A stretch of DNA of 64,000 nt from Nocardioides sp. QY071 (GTDB lineage: Bacteria; Actinomycetota; Actinomycetes; Propionibacteriales; Nocardioidaceae). The stretch covers positions 558,001 to 622,000 of the forward strand of contig NZ_CP124681.1 of assembly GCF_029961765.1 (NCBI RefSeq), in the 5' to 3' direction. Below, one piece after another: positions 55,588-63,948 of this stretch. A model generated the notes under the pieces. That model was not told the origin of the DNA and did no database searches. It saw only the letters and a program-made list of their open reading frames with translations. Numbering within the stretch: the first letter of the stretch is position 1; every line of letters begins with the position of its first letter. The position numbers were made by a program, and so were the translations under genes.

Positions 55588-57700
55588 GGACCAGCACCTC
55601 CTCGGCCCTCGCCGGCGGACCGGCCGGGGGCTCTCTTGTTGTTCGGGTCTTGCTGCGCCTGCGCCGGGGCAGGCGTACGCCGATCAGTCCCGCGAGACCG
55701 CCGAGCGCGAGTCCGCTGGTCACCGGTACGCCGCGGTCCGCGCCGACGGGGCGCGCGGGCGTGAGCCGGATCAGGGTCCCGGCGTCGGGCCGGTGGGTCG
55801 TGAGGTGGTCGATCGCGGCGCGCAGGTAGGTCCGGGTGGCGGCCCACGCGGGATCGGTCGGGTCGATGGCGGCCAGCCGCTCCTGGAGCCGCGCGACGAG
55901 CGTGGTGCGCCGGTCCTCCAGGTAGGTGCGCCGTTCGGCGAGGTACTCCTCGGCGACGGCCCGCGCGGCGGCCTCGGGGTCGTGCGGTGCCGCCGTGGTC
56001 AGGGTCAGCTGCAGCACCGTCGACAGCGGGGGCGCCGTGACGCTGATGTCGTCGCGCAGCTCGCGGGGTGACATCGCGACCCGCTGCCCGGCGCGGGCGA
56101 GCGCCCGCTGGGAGCGGACCAGCGCGGCCTCGGTGTCGATGGTCGCGGCGACCGGCTGGACCACCGGCTGGTCGACCAGCGCCCCCACGGTCACCTCGCG
56201 GGCGAAGTCGCCCACGTCCAGGTACGTCGGCGACGGGGTGAGCGCGACGGTGACCGTGCTGGTGCGGTGCGGGTCGTGGCGGAGCGTGGTGGCCGCACCG
56301 AGGAGCCCGCCGAGCGCCGCCGTACCGGCCACGACCACCGCGGCCCGCCGGCCGGGGGACCGCAGCCGGCTGCCGCCGCCCTGCTCGCGCCAGGCCAGGC
56401 CGATGGCGGTCATCACCAGCATCATCGGGAGCTCCATCGTGTCGTAGACCGACAGCTGGAGCAGGAAGACGCCGATCACGAACGTCGCGACGGTCTGGTT
56501 CAGCGTCCGACATCGCCAGGTCCGTCGCAGCGCGAGCACGAAGAACGCCAGGAAGAACACGGTCCCCACCCAGCCCTGGGAGAACAGCACCAGCCACAGC
56601 TGGCCCTGGGTGCCGAGCGGGGGCACGCCACAGGCGGGGCAGTCCGGCTTCGCGCCACCGGCGATCGAGGTGAAGGTGCCCGCCACGTTGCGGGTGCTGC
56701 CGAAGCCCACGACGGGCGAGCCGCGGGTCATCGAGTCGACCGTCGCGACCAGCAGCTGGGAGCGGCGCTCGTTGCTGTGCGGATGGCTGAGGCGCTCGGA
56801 GATCGTCGTACCGAGCGGGGTGCTGGTCAGCGCGAAGCCGCCGAGGACGACCACCACCGCCAGCCCGGCGAGCGCCGTGTGGTTGCGGCGGGTCGCCAGC
56901 AGCACGAGCAGGCCGATGCAGCAGCTGCCGACCGCCAGCCACAGCCCGCGGTTGAGGCTCCACACGACGGGGATCGCGGCCAGCGCCAGCACGACCGGCG
57001 CGAGCAGGCGCAACCGGGAGCGCGAGCGCGCGACGGTCGCGACGAAGTAGACCAGGCCCAGCGACATCACGCTGCCCCACGTGTTCGTGTAGGGGAACGG
57101 GGCCTTGGGCCGGGGCTCCGGGACGCCGAGGACGGTCTGCACGTCCGAGGCCCGCGCCGAGACCAGCGTGCTCACGAAGCCGTTGCTGCGCAGGCCGTGA
57201 GGGAGCACCCGCTCGGCCAGCGTCGTGATCGACAGGTCCGGTGCCACCAGACCGAGCAGCCCGCCGGCCACGGCGACGACGAACACCGCCGCCATCATCC
57301 GGTGCACGACCCGGTCGGAGATCCGGTCCGGCGGGGTGTTGCCGAGCCAGACCAGCACGACGGTGGACGCGACGTACCAGCACAGCCGGTAGCCGAACAC
57401 CATCAGCCGCCCCGCTCCGCCGTCGTCGACGGCACCCGGGGCCGCGGCCCACAGCGTGCCGACGCCGAGCGCGACCCAGGCCAGGAAGAGCAGCCACCAC
57501 CCGAACCCGGACGGCACCACGACCCGCCGGCGGCGCCGCAGGTCCAGCAGCAGCGGTACGGCGACCAGCAGGGGCACGACGGACGCCAACCCCAGCACCC
57601 ACCACAGGGGCAGGCCGACGATCCCGACGACGAAGCAGCGCTCGGCTCGCCCTGTCGGTCCCCGTCCGGGCCGGTCCCCCGGTGACGTGGCGGACGTCAT
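55577..57700 (-). CDS. O-antigen-ligase-like polymerase fused to a Wzz-like domain
   Basis: 707 residues. The first 440 or so hold about ten to twelve hydrophobic helices and the WzyC/O-antigen-ligase style outer loop and core (FPYTNTWGSVMSLGLVYFVA; SLNRGLWLAVGSCCIGLLVL; VVGFGSTRNVAG; LGTQGQLWLVLFSQGWVGTV). A membrane helix near 450-470 then leads into an extracytoplasmic domain (about 475-660, TVTVALTPSPTYLDVGDFAR) with a coiled coil (EEYLAERRTYLEDRRTTLVA), and a last helix near 675-690 (SGLALGGLAGLIGV) followed by an Arg-rich tail, the topology of Wzz chain-length regulators. Probably polymerises or ligates repeat units and sets their number in one protein. Confidence 0.8.
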   Translation of the reverse strand: MTSATSPGDRPGRGPTGRAERCFVVGIVGLPLWWVLGLASVVPLLVAVPLLLDLRRRRRVVVPSGFGWWLLFLAWVALGVGTLWAAAPGAVDDGGAGRLMVFGYRLCWYVASTVVLVWLGNTPPDRISDRVVHRMMAAVFVVAVAGGLLGLVAPDLSITTLAERVLPHGLRSNGFVSTLVSARASDVQTVLGVPEPRPKAPFPYTNTWGSVMSLGLVYFVATVARSRSRLRLLAPVVLALAAIPVVWSLNRGLWLAVGSCCIGLLVLLATRRNHTALAGLAVVVVLGGFALTSTPLGTTISERLSHPHSNERRSQLLVATVDSMTRGSPVVGFGSTRNVAGTFTSIAGGAKPDCPACGVPPLGTQGQLWLVLFSQGWVGTVFFLAFFVLALRRTWRCRTLNQTVATFVIGVFLLQLSVYDTMELPMMLVMTAIGLAWREQGGGSRLRSPGRRAAVVVAGTAALGGLLGAATTLRHDPHRTSTVTVALTPSPTYLDVGDFAREVTVGALVDQPVVQPVAATIDTEAALVRSQRALARAGQRVAMSPRELRDDISVTAPPLSTVLQLTLTTAAPHDPEAAARAVAEEYLAERRTYLEDRRTTLVARLQERLAAIDPTDPAWAATRTYLRAAIDHLTTHRPDAGTLIRLTPARPVGADRGVPVTSGLALGGLAGLIGVRLPRRRRSKTRTTREPPAGPPARAEEVLVHAG

Positions 57701-57737
57701 GGAGCAAGCGAACCCGGCCTCCGCTCGTGGCGGCTCA

Positions 57738-57749
57738 CCAATTTTGGGG
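57738..57749. promoter_or_regulatory. CCC-A/T-GG motif in the divergent gap before the ligase gene
   Basis: CCCCAAAATTGG read on the - strand (57749-57738), 38 bp upstream of the ligase/Wzz start and 100 bp upstream of the divergent propeller gene. The 148-bp gap holds nothing else recognised. Confidence 0.4.
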
Positions 57750-57848
57750 GACTAACGGCGCACCCGCCATGGCTCCGGTTGGACCGTCCTACTGTCGCCA
57801 GTGACCACGTGAACCCGTTCATCGGACCGGTGGGGAGGGGAGGTCGCC

Positions 57849-59759
57849 ATGACACGGATCGCTGCAGTCGTGCTCTGCTGCGTCACCCTCCTGGGGTCGG
57901 CGCTGCTGGTCGCGCCGGCCTCGGCGGGCTCCGAGAGCGGCGGCTCCCTGGTCGGTGAGCAGCCGGTCGCCGGCACCCCGCAGGTGCTCGACGGCGAGGT
58001 CCTCGCCGTCGTGCAGGTGGGTGGCACGGTGATCCTCGGCGGCAGCTTCACCCGGGCGAGCGACGACGGCAGCGACGTGGTGCTCCCGCGCCGCGGTCTG
58101 CTCTCCTTCGACGCCGCGACCGGCCGGATCGACCCGGGCTTCCACCCCGACCCGGACGGAGCGGTCAACGCCGTCGCGGTCGGCCGTGACGGGACGGTGT
58201 ACGTCGGCGGAGAGTTCGCCCGGATCGGCGGGCTGCCGCGGCCGGGGGTCGCGCAGGTCGCGCTCGCCGGCGGCTCGGTGGTGCCGGGCTTCGACGCAGG
58301 TCGGGTCGACGGCCCGGTCCGGGACCTGCGCCTGGTCCGCAACAGGCTCTGGGTCGCGGGCGCGTTCTCCCGCATCGGCGGGCACAATCGGCGCGCGCTC
58401 GCGGTGCTCGCGCCGCGGACCGGGCGGGCTCGGAGCAACCCGGACCTGGCAGTCGCCGGACGGGCCCGGCGCGGCCTCGGCCGCACCTCGGTCTCGCGGA
58501 TCGACGTCAGCGCGAACGGGCGCTACCTGGCGCTGATCGGCAACTTCCGCTCGGTCCAGGGCGAGCGGCGTTCGCAGCTCGCCGTGCTCGACCTGCGGCA
58601 CGGCGCGCGGGCCACGTCCTTCCACACCCGCTTCTACGCAGCCACCTGTGTGGACATCTACTACAGCTACGTCCGCGACGTCGCCTTCGCACCGGACGGC
58701 TCGTACTTCGTCGTCGCCACCTCCGGAGGTCCCGGTGGTCCCGGATCGCCGTGCGACAGCGTCGCGCGCTTCGAGACCCGTGGCACCGACCGTGCCGCTC
58801 GACCGTCGTGGATCTCGTCGACCGGGGGCGACACCCTCCAGTCGGTCGAGGTCACCGCGGGAGCGGTGTACGTCGGCGGCCACCAGCGTTGGCTCAACAA
58901 CCCGTTCGGCTCCAACACCGCCGGCCCGGGGGCCGTGAGCCGCGAGGGCATCGCCGCGCTCAGCCCCGTGAACGGCCTTCCGTTCAGCTGGAATCCGGGT
59001 CGCTCCAAGGGGATCGGCGTCGGCGACCTGCTCGCGACGGGCGCCGGGCTGTGGGTCGGCTCCGACACGGACCGGATCGGTGACCAGGTGCGCGCCCGGA
59101 TCGCGCTGCTCCCGACCGGCGGGGCGTCGTACCCGGCGCTCGCGACGCCGCGCAGCCCCGCGACCGTCTACAACGGCCGCGGCAGCGACCTGCTCCGCCG
59201 CAGCCACCGGGGTGGCCGGGCCGGACCCGCGTCGGCGGTGCCCGGCGGGCCGGACTGGGGAGCGGTCGCCGGTGCGTTCCTGCTCGACGGCCGGCTGTAC
59301 GTCGCCGGGCGGGACGGGTCCTTCACCCGGCGTGCCTTCGACGGCAGCGGCTACGGCCCGGCCGAGCCCGTCGACGCAGCCGATGCAGTGACGCCGCTGC
59401 TGGCCTGGCGGGCCGAGCTGGCGAGTGTGACCGGGATGTTCTACGACCGCGGACGGATCTACTTCACCCTCGCCGGCTCCCGGGCCCTCCACTACCGCTA
59501 CTTCAACCCCGAGAGCGGCATCGTCGGTGCCCAGCGACTGGTGGCGTCGCGACGGGTCGGTGGCTTCGCGCCGCGCCGGGTGCGGGGCATGTTCGTCGCC
59601 GGCAAGCACCTGTACTGGGTCACCGGGTCGGGGCGCCTGCGGCGCACCGGCTGGACCCAGACCGCGCAGTCCGGCCGCCCGAGCGGCGAAGTGGCCGCGG
59701 TCCGCGGCACCTGGACGCCGGGCGTGGTGTTCGCCGGTCCTCCGGTGCAGGGCGGCTGA
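57849..59759 (+). CDS. secreted beta-propeller-like surface protein (copy B)
   Basis: 636 residues with a signal peptide (MTRIAAVVLCCVTLLGSALL, then VAPASAG) and blades such as TVYVGGEFARIGG and RLWVAGAFSRIGG. Paralogue of the protein at 30175-32154 (shared TGGDT, YVGGHQRWLNNP against YVGGHMRWQNNP, and VGSDTD). C-terminal parts also align (GIVGAQRL, VRGMFVAGKHLYW). No catalytic residues recognised; may bind polymer. Strong ribosome-binding site GGGGAGGGGAGG upstream. First of a three-gene + strand unit with the LamG-like lipoprotein (3-bp gap) and the second LuxR regulator. Confidence 0.83.
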   Translation: MTRIAAVVLCCVTLLGSALLVAPASAGSESGGSLVGEQPVAGTPQVLDGEVLAVVQVGGTVILGGSFTRASDDGSDVVLPRRGLLSFDAATGRIDPGFHPDPDGAVNAVAVGRDGTVYVGGEFARIGGLPRPGVAQVALAGGSVVPGFDAGRVDGPVRDLRLVRNRLWVAGAFSRIGGHNRRALAVLAPRTGRARSNPDLAVAGRARRGLGRTSVSRIDVSANGRYLALIGNFRSVQGERRSQLAVLDLRHGARATSFHTRFYAATCVDIYYSYVRDVAFAPDGSYFVVATSGGPGGPGSPCDSVARFETRGTDRAARPSWISSTGGDTLQSVEVTAGAVYVGGHQRWLNNPFGSNTAGPGAVSREGIAALSPVNGLPFSWNPGRSKGIGVGDLLATGAGLWVGSDTDRIGDQVRARIALLPTGGASYPALATPRSPATVYNGRGSDLLRRSHRGGRAGPASAVPGGPDWGAVAGAFLLDGRLYVAGRDGSFTRRAFDGSGYGPAEPVDAADAVTPLLAWRAELASVTGMFYDRGRIYFTLAGSRALHYRYFNPESGIVGAQRLVASRRVGGFAPRRVRGMFVAGKHLYWVTGSGRLRRTGWTQTAQSGRPSGEVAAVRGTWTPGVVFAGPPVQGG

Positions 59760-59762
59760 GTC

Positions 59763-60587
59763 ATGTCGGCCCCGGCCCTGGTGGTCGTCCTGCTCGCGAT
59801 CGGTGCCGCGGGCGGATGCGCGGTGAGTGGTGACGCTGCGACACCGACGGCCGCACCGCCGTCCGGGCCGCCGGCCAAGGGCCTCGTCAAGGTGGACCTC
59901 GGGCTCGGCTTCGACCAGGTGGTCGTCCCCGGTGACATGGTCCCGGGGACCGTCAACAGCGGCACCGCCCGGGTCGACGTCACCGTCGTCACCCAGGCCG
60001 GCGGCCGCCTCACCTGGACGCCCGGCCGCGGCGGAGGCTCGGCCATCCGGACCCCGGCCTACGCCGCCGAGGGCCCGGTCCCGGCGGCCGCGCTCCTCGT
60101 GCGCACCGACCCGTCGGCCGCCGACCCGCTCGACCCCGGCACCGCCGACCTGCTGGTGGCGGTGGACTTCCGTGCCGACCCGGCGACGGCCGGGCGCCCG
60201 GAGGACGACGGCGACAACCTCGTGCAGCGGGGGCGGTTCGGCCAGGCTGCGCAGCTCAAGGTCCAGCTCGACCACGGCGTCCCGTCCTGCCGGCTCGCGG
60301 GGACCCTCGGGGAGGTGTTCGTCACGGCGGAGCAGCCGGTGACGCCCGATCGCTGGTACCGGCTGACCTGCACCCGGACCGGCCCGTCGGTGCGGCTGCG
60401 GCTGGTCGACCTCGACGGCGAGACCGACCCCCAGGAGTGGACCGTCGCCGGCGACCCCGGCGCGATCACCTTCGACCACGCCCCTCTGTCCGTCGGAGCC
60501 AAGGTCGCCGACCGCGGCCGGATCGCTCAGGGCTCCTCCGACCAGTTCCACGGAACGATCGACCGTGTCGTCCTCGATGTCCGTTGA
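59763..60587 (+). CDS. lipoprotein with LamG/concanavalin-like domain
   Basis: 274 residues. Lipoprotein signal (SAPALVVVLLAIGAAGGCAV, lipidation Cys19), a Pro/Ala linker, then a beta-sandwich in the LamG/ConA-like lectin style: LVAVDFRADPATAG, NLVQRGRFGQAAQLKVQLDH, PDRWYRLTCTRTGPSVRLRL and GTIDRVVLDV at the end. Such domains commonly bind glycans, so it may hold the surface polymer to the membrane (inference). The 3' end overlaps the start of the response regulator gene. Confidence 0.75.
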   Translation: MSAPALVVVLLAIGAAGGCAVSGDAATPTAAPPSGPPAKGLVKVDLGLGFDQVVVPGDMVPGTVNSGTARVDVTVVTQAGGRLTWTPGRGGGSAIRTPAYAAEGPVPAAALLVRTDPSAADPLDPGTADLLVAVDFRADPATAGRPEDDGDNLVQRGRFGQAAQLKVQLDHGVPSCRLAGTLGEVFVTAEQPVTPDRWYRLTCTRTGPSVRLRLVDLDGETDPQEWTVAGDPGAITFDHAPLSVGAKVADRGRIAQGSSDQFHGTIDRVVLDVR

Positions 60588-61263
60588 GGAGCCGGTCCGG
60601 CGCGTGGCGCTGGTCGCCGAGCGACGTCTCGTCGGCCAGGCGATCGCCGCGGCCCTGCGCGGTCGCGGCCTGGCACCGGTCCTCTTCGAGTGGCCCGAGC
60701 GCGGCGGCCGCCTCTCCTTCCGCCAGGGCCTGGCCCGCAGCGGTGCGTCGGTCGGCGTGATCCTCTGCGACCTGCGCACCCCCGACCTCCTCCACGACGT
60801 CGAGCTGCTCGTCAGCCGCGGCCCGATCCGCTGGCTGGTCCTCACCGACAGCGAGTTCGGGCCCCGCTGGGGCACCGTCCTCGGCGCCGGGGCGACCGGC
60901 GTACTCCCCACGACGACCACCACCGCCGGGCTCGCCAAGGCCGTCCGCGACACCCTCGCCGGCGGCTCGCCCACGCCCGACGTCCTGCGCGAGCGCGCCC
61001 TGCGCGAGTGGGAGAGCGTCGCGGAGGAGCAGCGCGAGCTGGTACGCCGCATGGAGCTGCTCACCCACCGTGAGTACGAGGTCCTCGGCGCTCTCTACGA
61101 CGGCCTGTCCGTACGCCGGATCGCCGACGCGTCCGGTGTCGCCGAGGCCACCGTCCGCAGCCAGGTGAAGTCGCTGCGGCGCAAGCTCGGGGTGGACTCG
61201 CAGCTCGCGGCGGTGGCGTTGTACCGGCGGTCGCTGGAGGTGTTCCCCCGGGCCCGGCAGTGA
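60577..61263 (+). CDS. LuxR-type response regulator with atypical receiver
   Basis: 228 residues from ATG 60577 (GTG 60565 would add four residues). C-terminal LuxR helix-turn-helix intact: LTHREYEVLGALYDGLSVRR, then EATVRSQVKSLRRKLGVDSQ. The receiver keeps an Asp65 at the phosphorylation position (VGVILCDLRTPD), but the N-terminal acidic pair is reduced to one glutamate (RVALVAERRL, Glu15) and the conserved lysine is replaced (ATGVLPTT, Thr112). It is therefore probably not phosphorylated in the usual way. Faces the paralogous sensor kinase tail to tail, with one base between the stop codons. Confidence 0.88.
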   Translation: MSVEEPVRRVALVAERRLVGQAIAAALRGRGLAPVLFEWPERGGRLSFRQGLARSGASVGVILCDLRTPDLLHDVELLVSRGPIRWLVLTDSEFGPRWGTVLGAGATGVLPTTTTTAGLAKAVRDTLAGGSPTPDVLRERALREWESVAEEQRELVRRMELLTHREYEVLGALYDGLSVRRIADASGVAEATVRSQVKSLRRKLGVDSQLAAVALYRRSLEVFPRARQ

Positions 61264-61264
61264 T

Positions 61265-62779
61265 CTAGTCCTCCTCCGGTCCCCGCGCCCGTGGCAGCCG
61301 GATGACGAACGTCGTACCACCGCCGTCGGGCCGCTCGCCCAGCTCGAGGGTCCCGCCCTGCTCGTGCAGGATCCGGCGGGCCCGGTGCAGCCCGATGCCC
61401 TGACCGCCGGACGCCCGCCCGTGGCTGCCCCACGAGAACAGCCGCTCGCGCAGCGCGGGCTCGAGGCCGGGGCCGTCGTCGGAGACCAGGATCTCGACGT
61501 GCTCGCCGACCCGGCGCGAGGTGATGGTGGTGCCCTGGCCGCCGGCGTGGTCGGCGGCGTTCTTGACCAGGGTGCCCAGGGCCTCGGCGAGCGCGTCGTG
61601 CCGGGCACGCACCCGGTGGCCGCCGCGAGTCCAGGCGACGACGTGGCCGAGGGTGGCCTGGGCGACGACGAACGAGGAGACGACGGCGTCGACGTCGACG
61701 ATGGTCATCGGACCCGGCTGGGCGGCGACGGTACGACGCAGCCGGGCCGCCTCGATGTCGACCATCTTCTCCAGCGCGTCGCGTCGCGGCCCGGGAGGGA
61801 TCTGCCCGCTGGCCAGCAGCCGCGCGCCGGCAGCGAGTCCGGCGGCTGCCGACCTGACCTCGTGCGCGACCTCGCGGTCCTGCTTGACCTCGGCCTCGGC
61901 CTCGGCGGCGAGATGGGCGTAGCGGGTGACCCGGGCGTCCAGGTGCTCCAGCGCGATCCGCAGCAGGGAGGCCGCAGTCGTGGCGGTGAGGGCGCTGAAC
62001 AGCGCGACGCCGACGACGGCGATGGGCGGGGGCGTCATCGCGTCGACGACGGTCGAGTACAGCCGGGCCGTGAAGATCGCGAGCATGCCGACGCCGATGC
62101 GGGCAGTGGCCCATCCCGGCAGCGCGGAGGTCGCCAGCTGGAGGCCGATCGCCACCAGGACCAGGCCGACCAGCGCCATGATCGCGATGTCGACGGGATC
62201 CCGGGTGCCGAGGACCCCCGAGTCGTGGATGTAGGCCTTCACCAGCCGATGCAGGCCGAGCGTCGCCGTCGAGGCGGTCAGACCGAGCACGACGCCGGTC
62301 ACCATCAGGTACTTGCCCGGGACGGCGGCGCGGCGTCCCCGATGGATCACGACGACCACGATCAGCACCGTGACCAGGTGTCCACTCGTCAGCCGGAAGG
62401 CGAGCGGGCTCAGTGACCGGTCGATCATCCCGAGCACCTCCAGCGGTGCGTCCTGGAGTGCCACCACGGCAGCGGCGACGGCCATGCTGCCGCGCAGGCC
62501 GTCGTACATCAGGCGTGCGTCGACGGCGAGCGCCACGCTCGCGCCGAGCACCAGCAGGTCGGACAGCAGCATCACCGCGTGCCCGGCGAGGATCACCCGC
62601 TCGCCGTCGGGGTCGCCGATCATCGCGACGACGAGGTACGGGTACAGCAGCAGGCCGGCGACGGCAGCACTCCACCACCACGACGAGTGCCTTGCTCTGT
62701 GCCCGTCGCGGCGGATCCACCGCCGGGTGGGCGACCCGGCGGGGTCACGGTCCCGACGGCCCCCCAGGTGCGCCGTCAC
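61265..62779 (-). CDS. membrane sensor histidine kinase (second system)
   Basis: 504 residues. Helical sensor region (about 35-250) like that of the kinase at 37210-38796, His306 in REVAHEVRSAAAGLAAGARL, N box in LGTLVKNAADHAGG, G1 DDGPGLEPALRERLFSWG, G2 GGQGIGLHRARR. Start: GTG 62779 gives an N-terminal tail of about 33 residues before the first helix, like that of the other kinase; a GGGAGG lies directly against it, an unusual spacing, so the start is uncertain. Partner is probably the convergent LuxR regulator at 60577-61263. Confidence 0.88.
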   Translation of the reverse strand: MTAHLGGRRDRDPAGSPTRRWIRRDGHRARHSSWWWSAAVAGLLLYPYLVVAMIGDPDGERVILAGHAVMLLSDLLVLGASVALAVDARLMYDGLRGSMAVAAAVVALQDAPLEVLGMIDRSLSPLAFRLTSGHLVTVLIVVVVIHRGRRAAVPGKYLMVTGVVLGLTASTATLGLHRLVKAYIHDSGVLGTRDPVDIAIMALVGLVLVAIGLQLATSALPGWATARIGVGMLAIFTARLYSTVVDAMTPPPIAVVGVALFSALTATTAASLLRIALEHLDARVTRYAHLAAEAEAEVKQDREVAHEVRSAAAGLAAGARLLASGQIPPGPRRDALEKMVDIEAARLRRTVAAQPGPMTIVDVDAVVSSFVVAQATLGHVVAWTRGGHRVRARHDALAEALGTLVKNAADHAGGQGTTITSRRVGEHVEILVSDDGPGLEPALRERLFSWGSHGRASGGQGIGLHRARRILHEQGGTLELGERPDGGGTTFVIRLPRARGPEED

Positions 62780-62870
62780 CCTCCCATTGTCGGCAGCGCT
62801 GCCCGGTTCCGGGCGGGATCGGCCGGATTCGGTACGCCGGTCCCGGTCCGACCCGTGCTTGGCTGGCTCC

Positions 62871-63920
62871 ATGACCCGTGCTCCGGCCCACCCGCCCAAG
62901 GCCCGACCCGGCGACAAGGTCGCGGTGCTGTCGCCGTCCTTCGCCGCGCCGGGGTTCGCGCCGGCCGTGCACGAGCAGGCGATGCGGCGGCTGGCGGAGG
63001 TGACCGAGCTGGTGCCGGTGGAGTACCCGACCACCCGTGTGCTGGGGGCGTCGCCGGAGCAGCGGGCAGCCGACGTCAACGCCGCCCTCGCGGACCCGGA
63101 GGTGCGCGCGATCGTCGCCACGATCGGCGGCGAGGACCAGGTCACCGTCGTGCCCCACCTCGACGCGGCGGCGGCTCGTCGCGACCCCAAGCCGTTCCTC
63201 GGCACCAGCGACAACACCAACCTGCACCAGTGGCTGTGGTCGCTCGGCATCGCCAGTTTCTACGGCGGCTCCACCCAGGTGCACCTCGGCCCGGGGCCCG
63301 GCCTCGATCCCGTGCACGAAGCCTCCCTGCGGGCGGCCCTGCTCGACGGCGGGCGGCTGGAGGTGACCGACCCGGGCGAGTCCGAGGACGTCGGCCGGGA
63401 CTGGAACGACCCCCGTGCCCTCACGGAGTACGGCGACCGGGAGCCCACCGAGCCGTGGGCCTGGTCGGGCCCCGCCCGGTCGGTGACGGGGCCGACCTGG
63501 GGCGGCTGTCTCGAGGTGCTCCAGTGGGTGCTGACCGCGGGCCGGTTCCGCGAGGAGCCGGACGCCCTGGCCGGCGGCGTGCTGCTGCTCGAGACCTCGG
63601 AGGAGCTGCTCCCCGCCCGTGAGGTCGGCTGGATCGTGCGTGCCCTGGGGGAGCGCGGTCTCATCGCCGCAGCCGACGCGGTGCTGGTGGCGCGACCACC
63701 GGTCTCCGACTTCGAGCGACGGCCGGACCCGGCCGAGCGGGCTGCCCTGCGCGCCGCCCAGCGTGACGTCGTCCTCGAGCAGGTGAGCCGCTACAACCCC
63801 GACGCCGTCGTCTGCGTCGGCATCCCCTTCGGGCACACCCGACCGCAGTGGATCCTCCCCCACGGAGGAGCCGTCACGGTCGACGGCGCCGCCCGGCGGG
63901 TGTGGGCCGACTTCGGCTGA
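62871..63920 (+). CDS. S66-family LD-carboxypeptidase-like peptidase
   Basis: 349 residues. The LdcA/MccF family cleaves L,D-peptide bonds in murein tetrapeptides, or microcin-type substrates (MccF). Seen: PGDKVAVLSPSFAAPGF at the start, nucleophile Ser in FLGTSDNTNLHQWLW (about 113), glutamate in GVLLLETSEELLP and His in CVGIPFGHTRPQWILPHGG. The long insert RLEVTDPGESEDVGRDWNDP resembles MccF-like members more than the murein enzyme. ATG 62871 lies 91 bp from the divergent kinase start. Confidence 0.87.
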   Translation: MTRAPAHPPKARPGDKVAVLSPSFAAPGFAPAVHEQAMRRLAEVTELVPVEYPTTRVLGASPEQRAADVNAALADPEVRAIVATIGGEDQVTVVPHLDAAAARRDPKPFLGTSDNTNLHQWLWSLGIASFYGGSTQVHLGPGPGLDPVHEASLRAALLDGGRLEVTDPGESEDVGRDWNDPRALTEYGDREPTEPWAWSGPARSVTGPTWGGCLEVLQWVLTAGRFREEPDALAGGVLLLETSEELLPAREVGWIVRALGERGLIAAADAVLVARPPVSDFERRPDPAERAALRAAQRDVVLEQVSRYNPDAVVCVGIPFGHTRPQWILPHGGAVTVDGAARRVWADFG

Positions 63921-63948
63921 CCCGACCCACACCCGGGCCCGACCGAGA

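Noticed and set aside
57819..61064. A 1081-residue open frame on the - strand over the propeller, LamG and regulator genes.
   Set aside because: Shadow frame; the + strand frames have a signal peptide, a lipobox and a LuxR helix-turn-helix.
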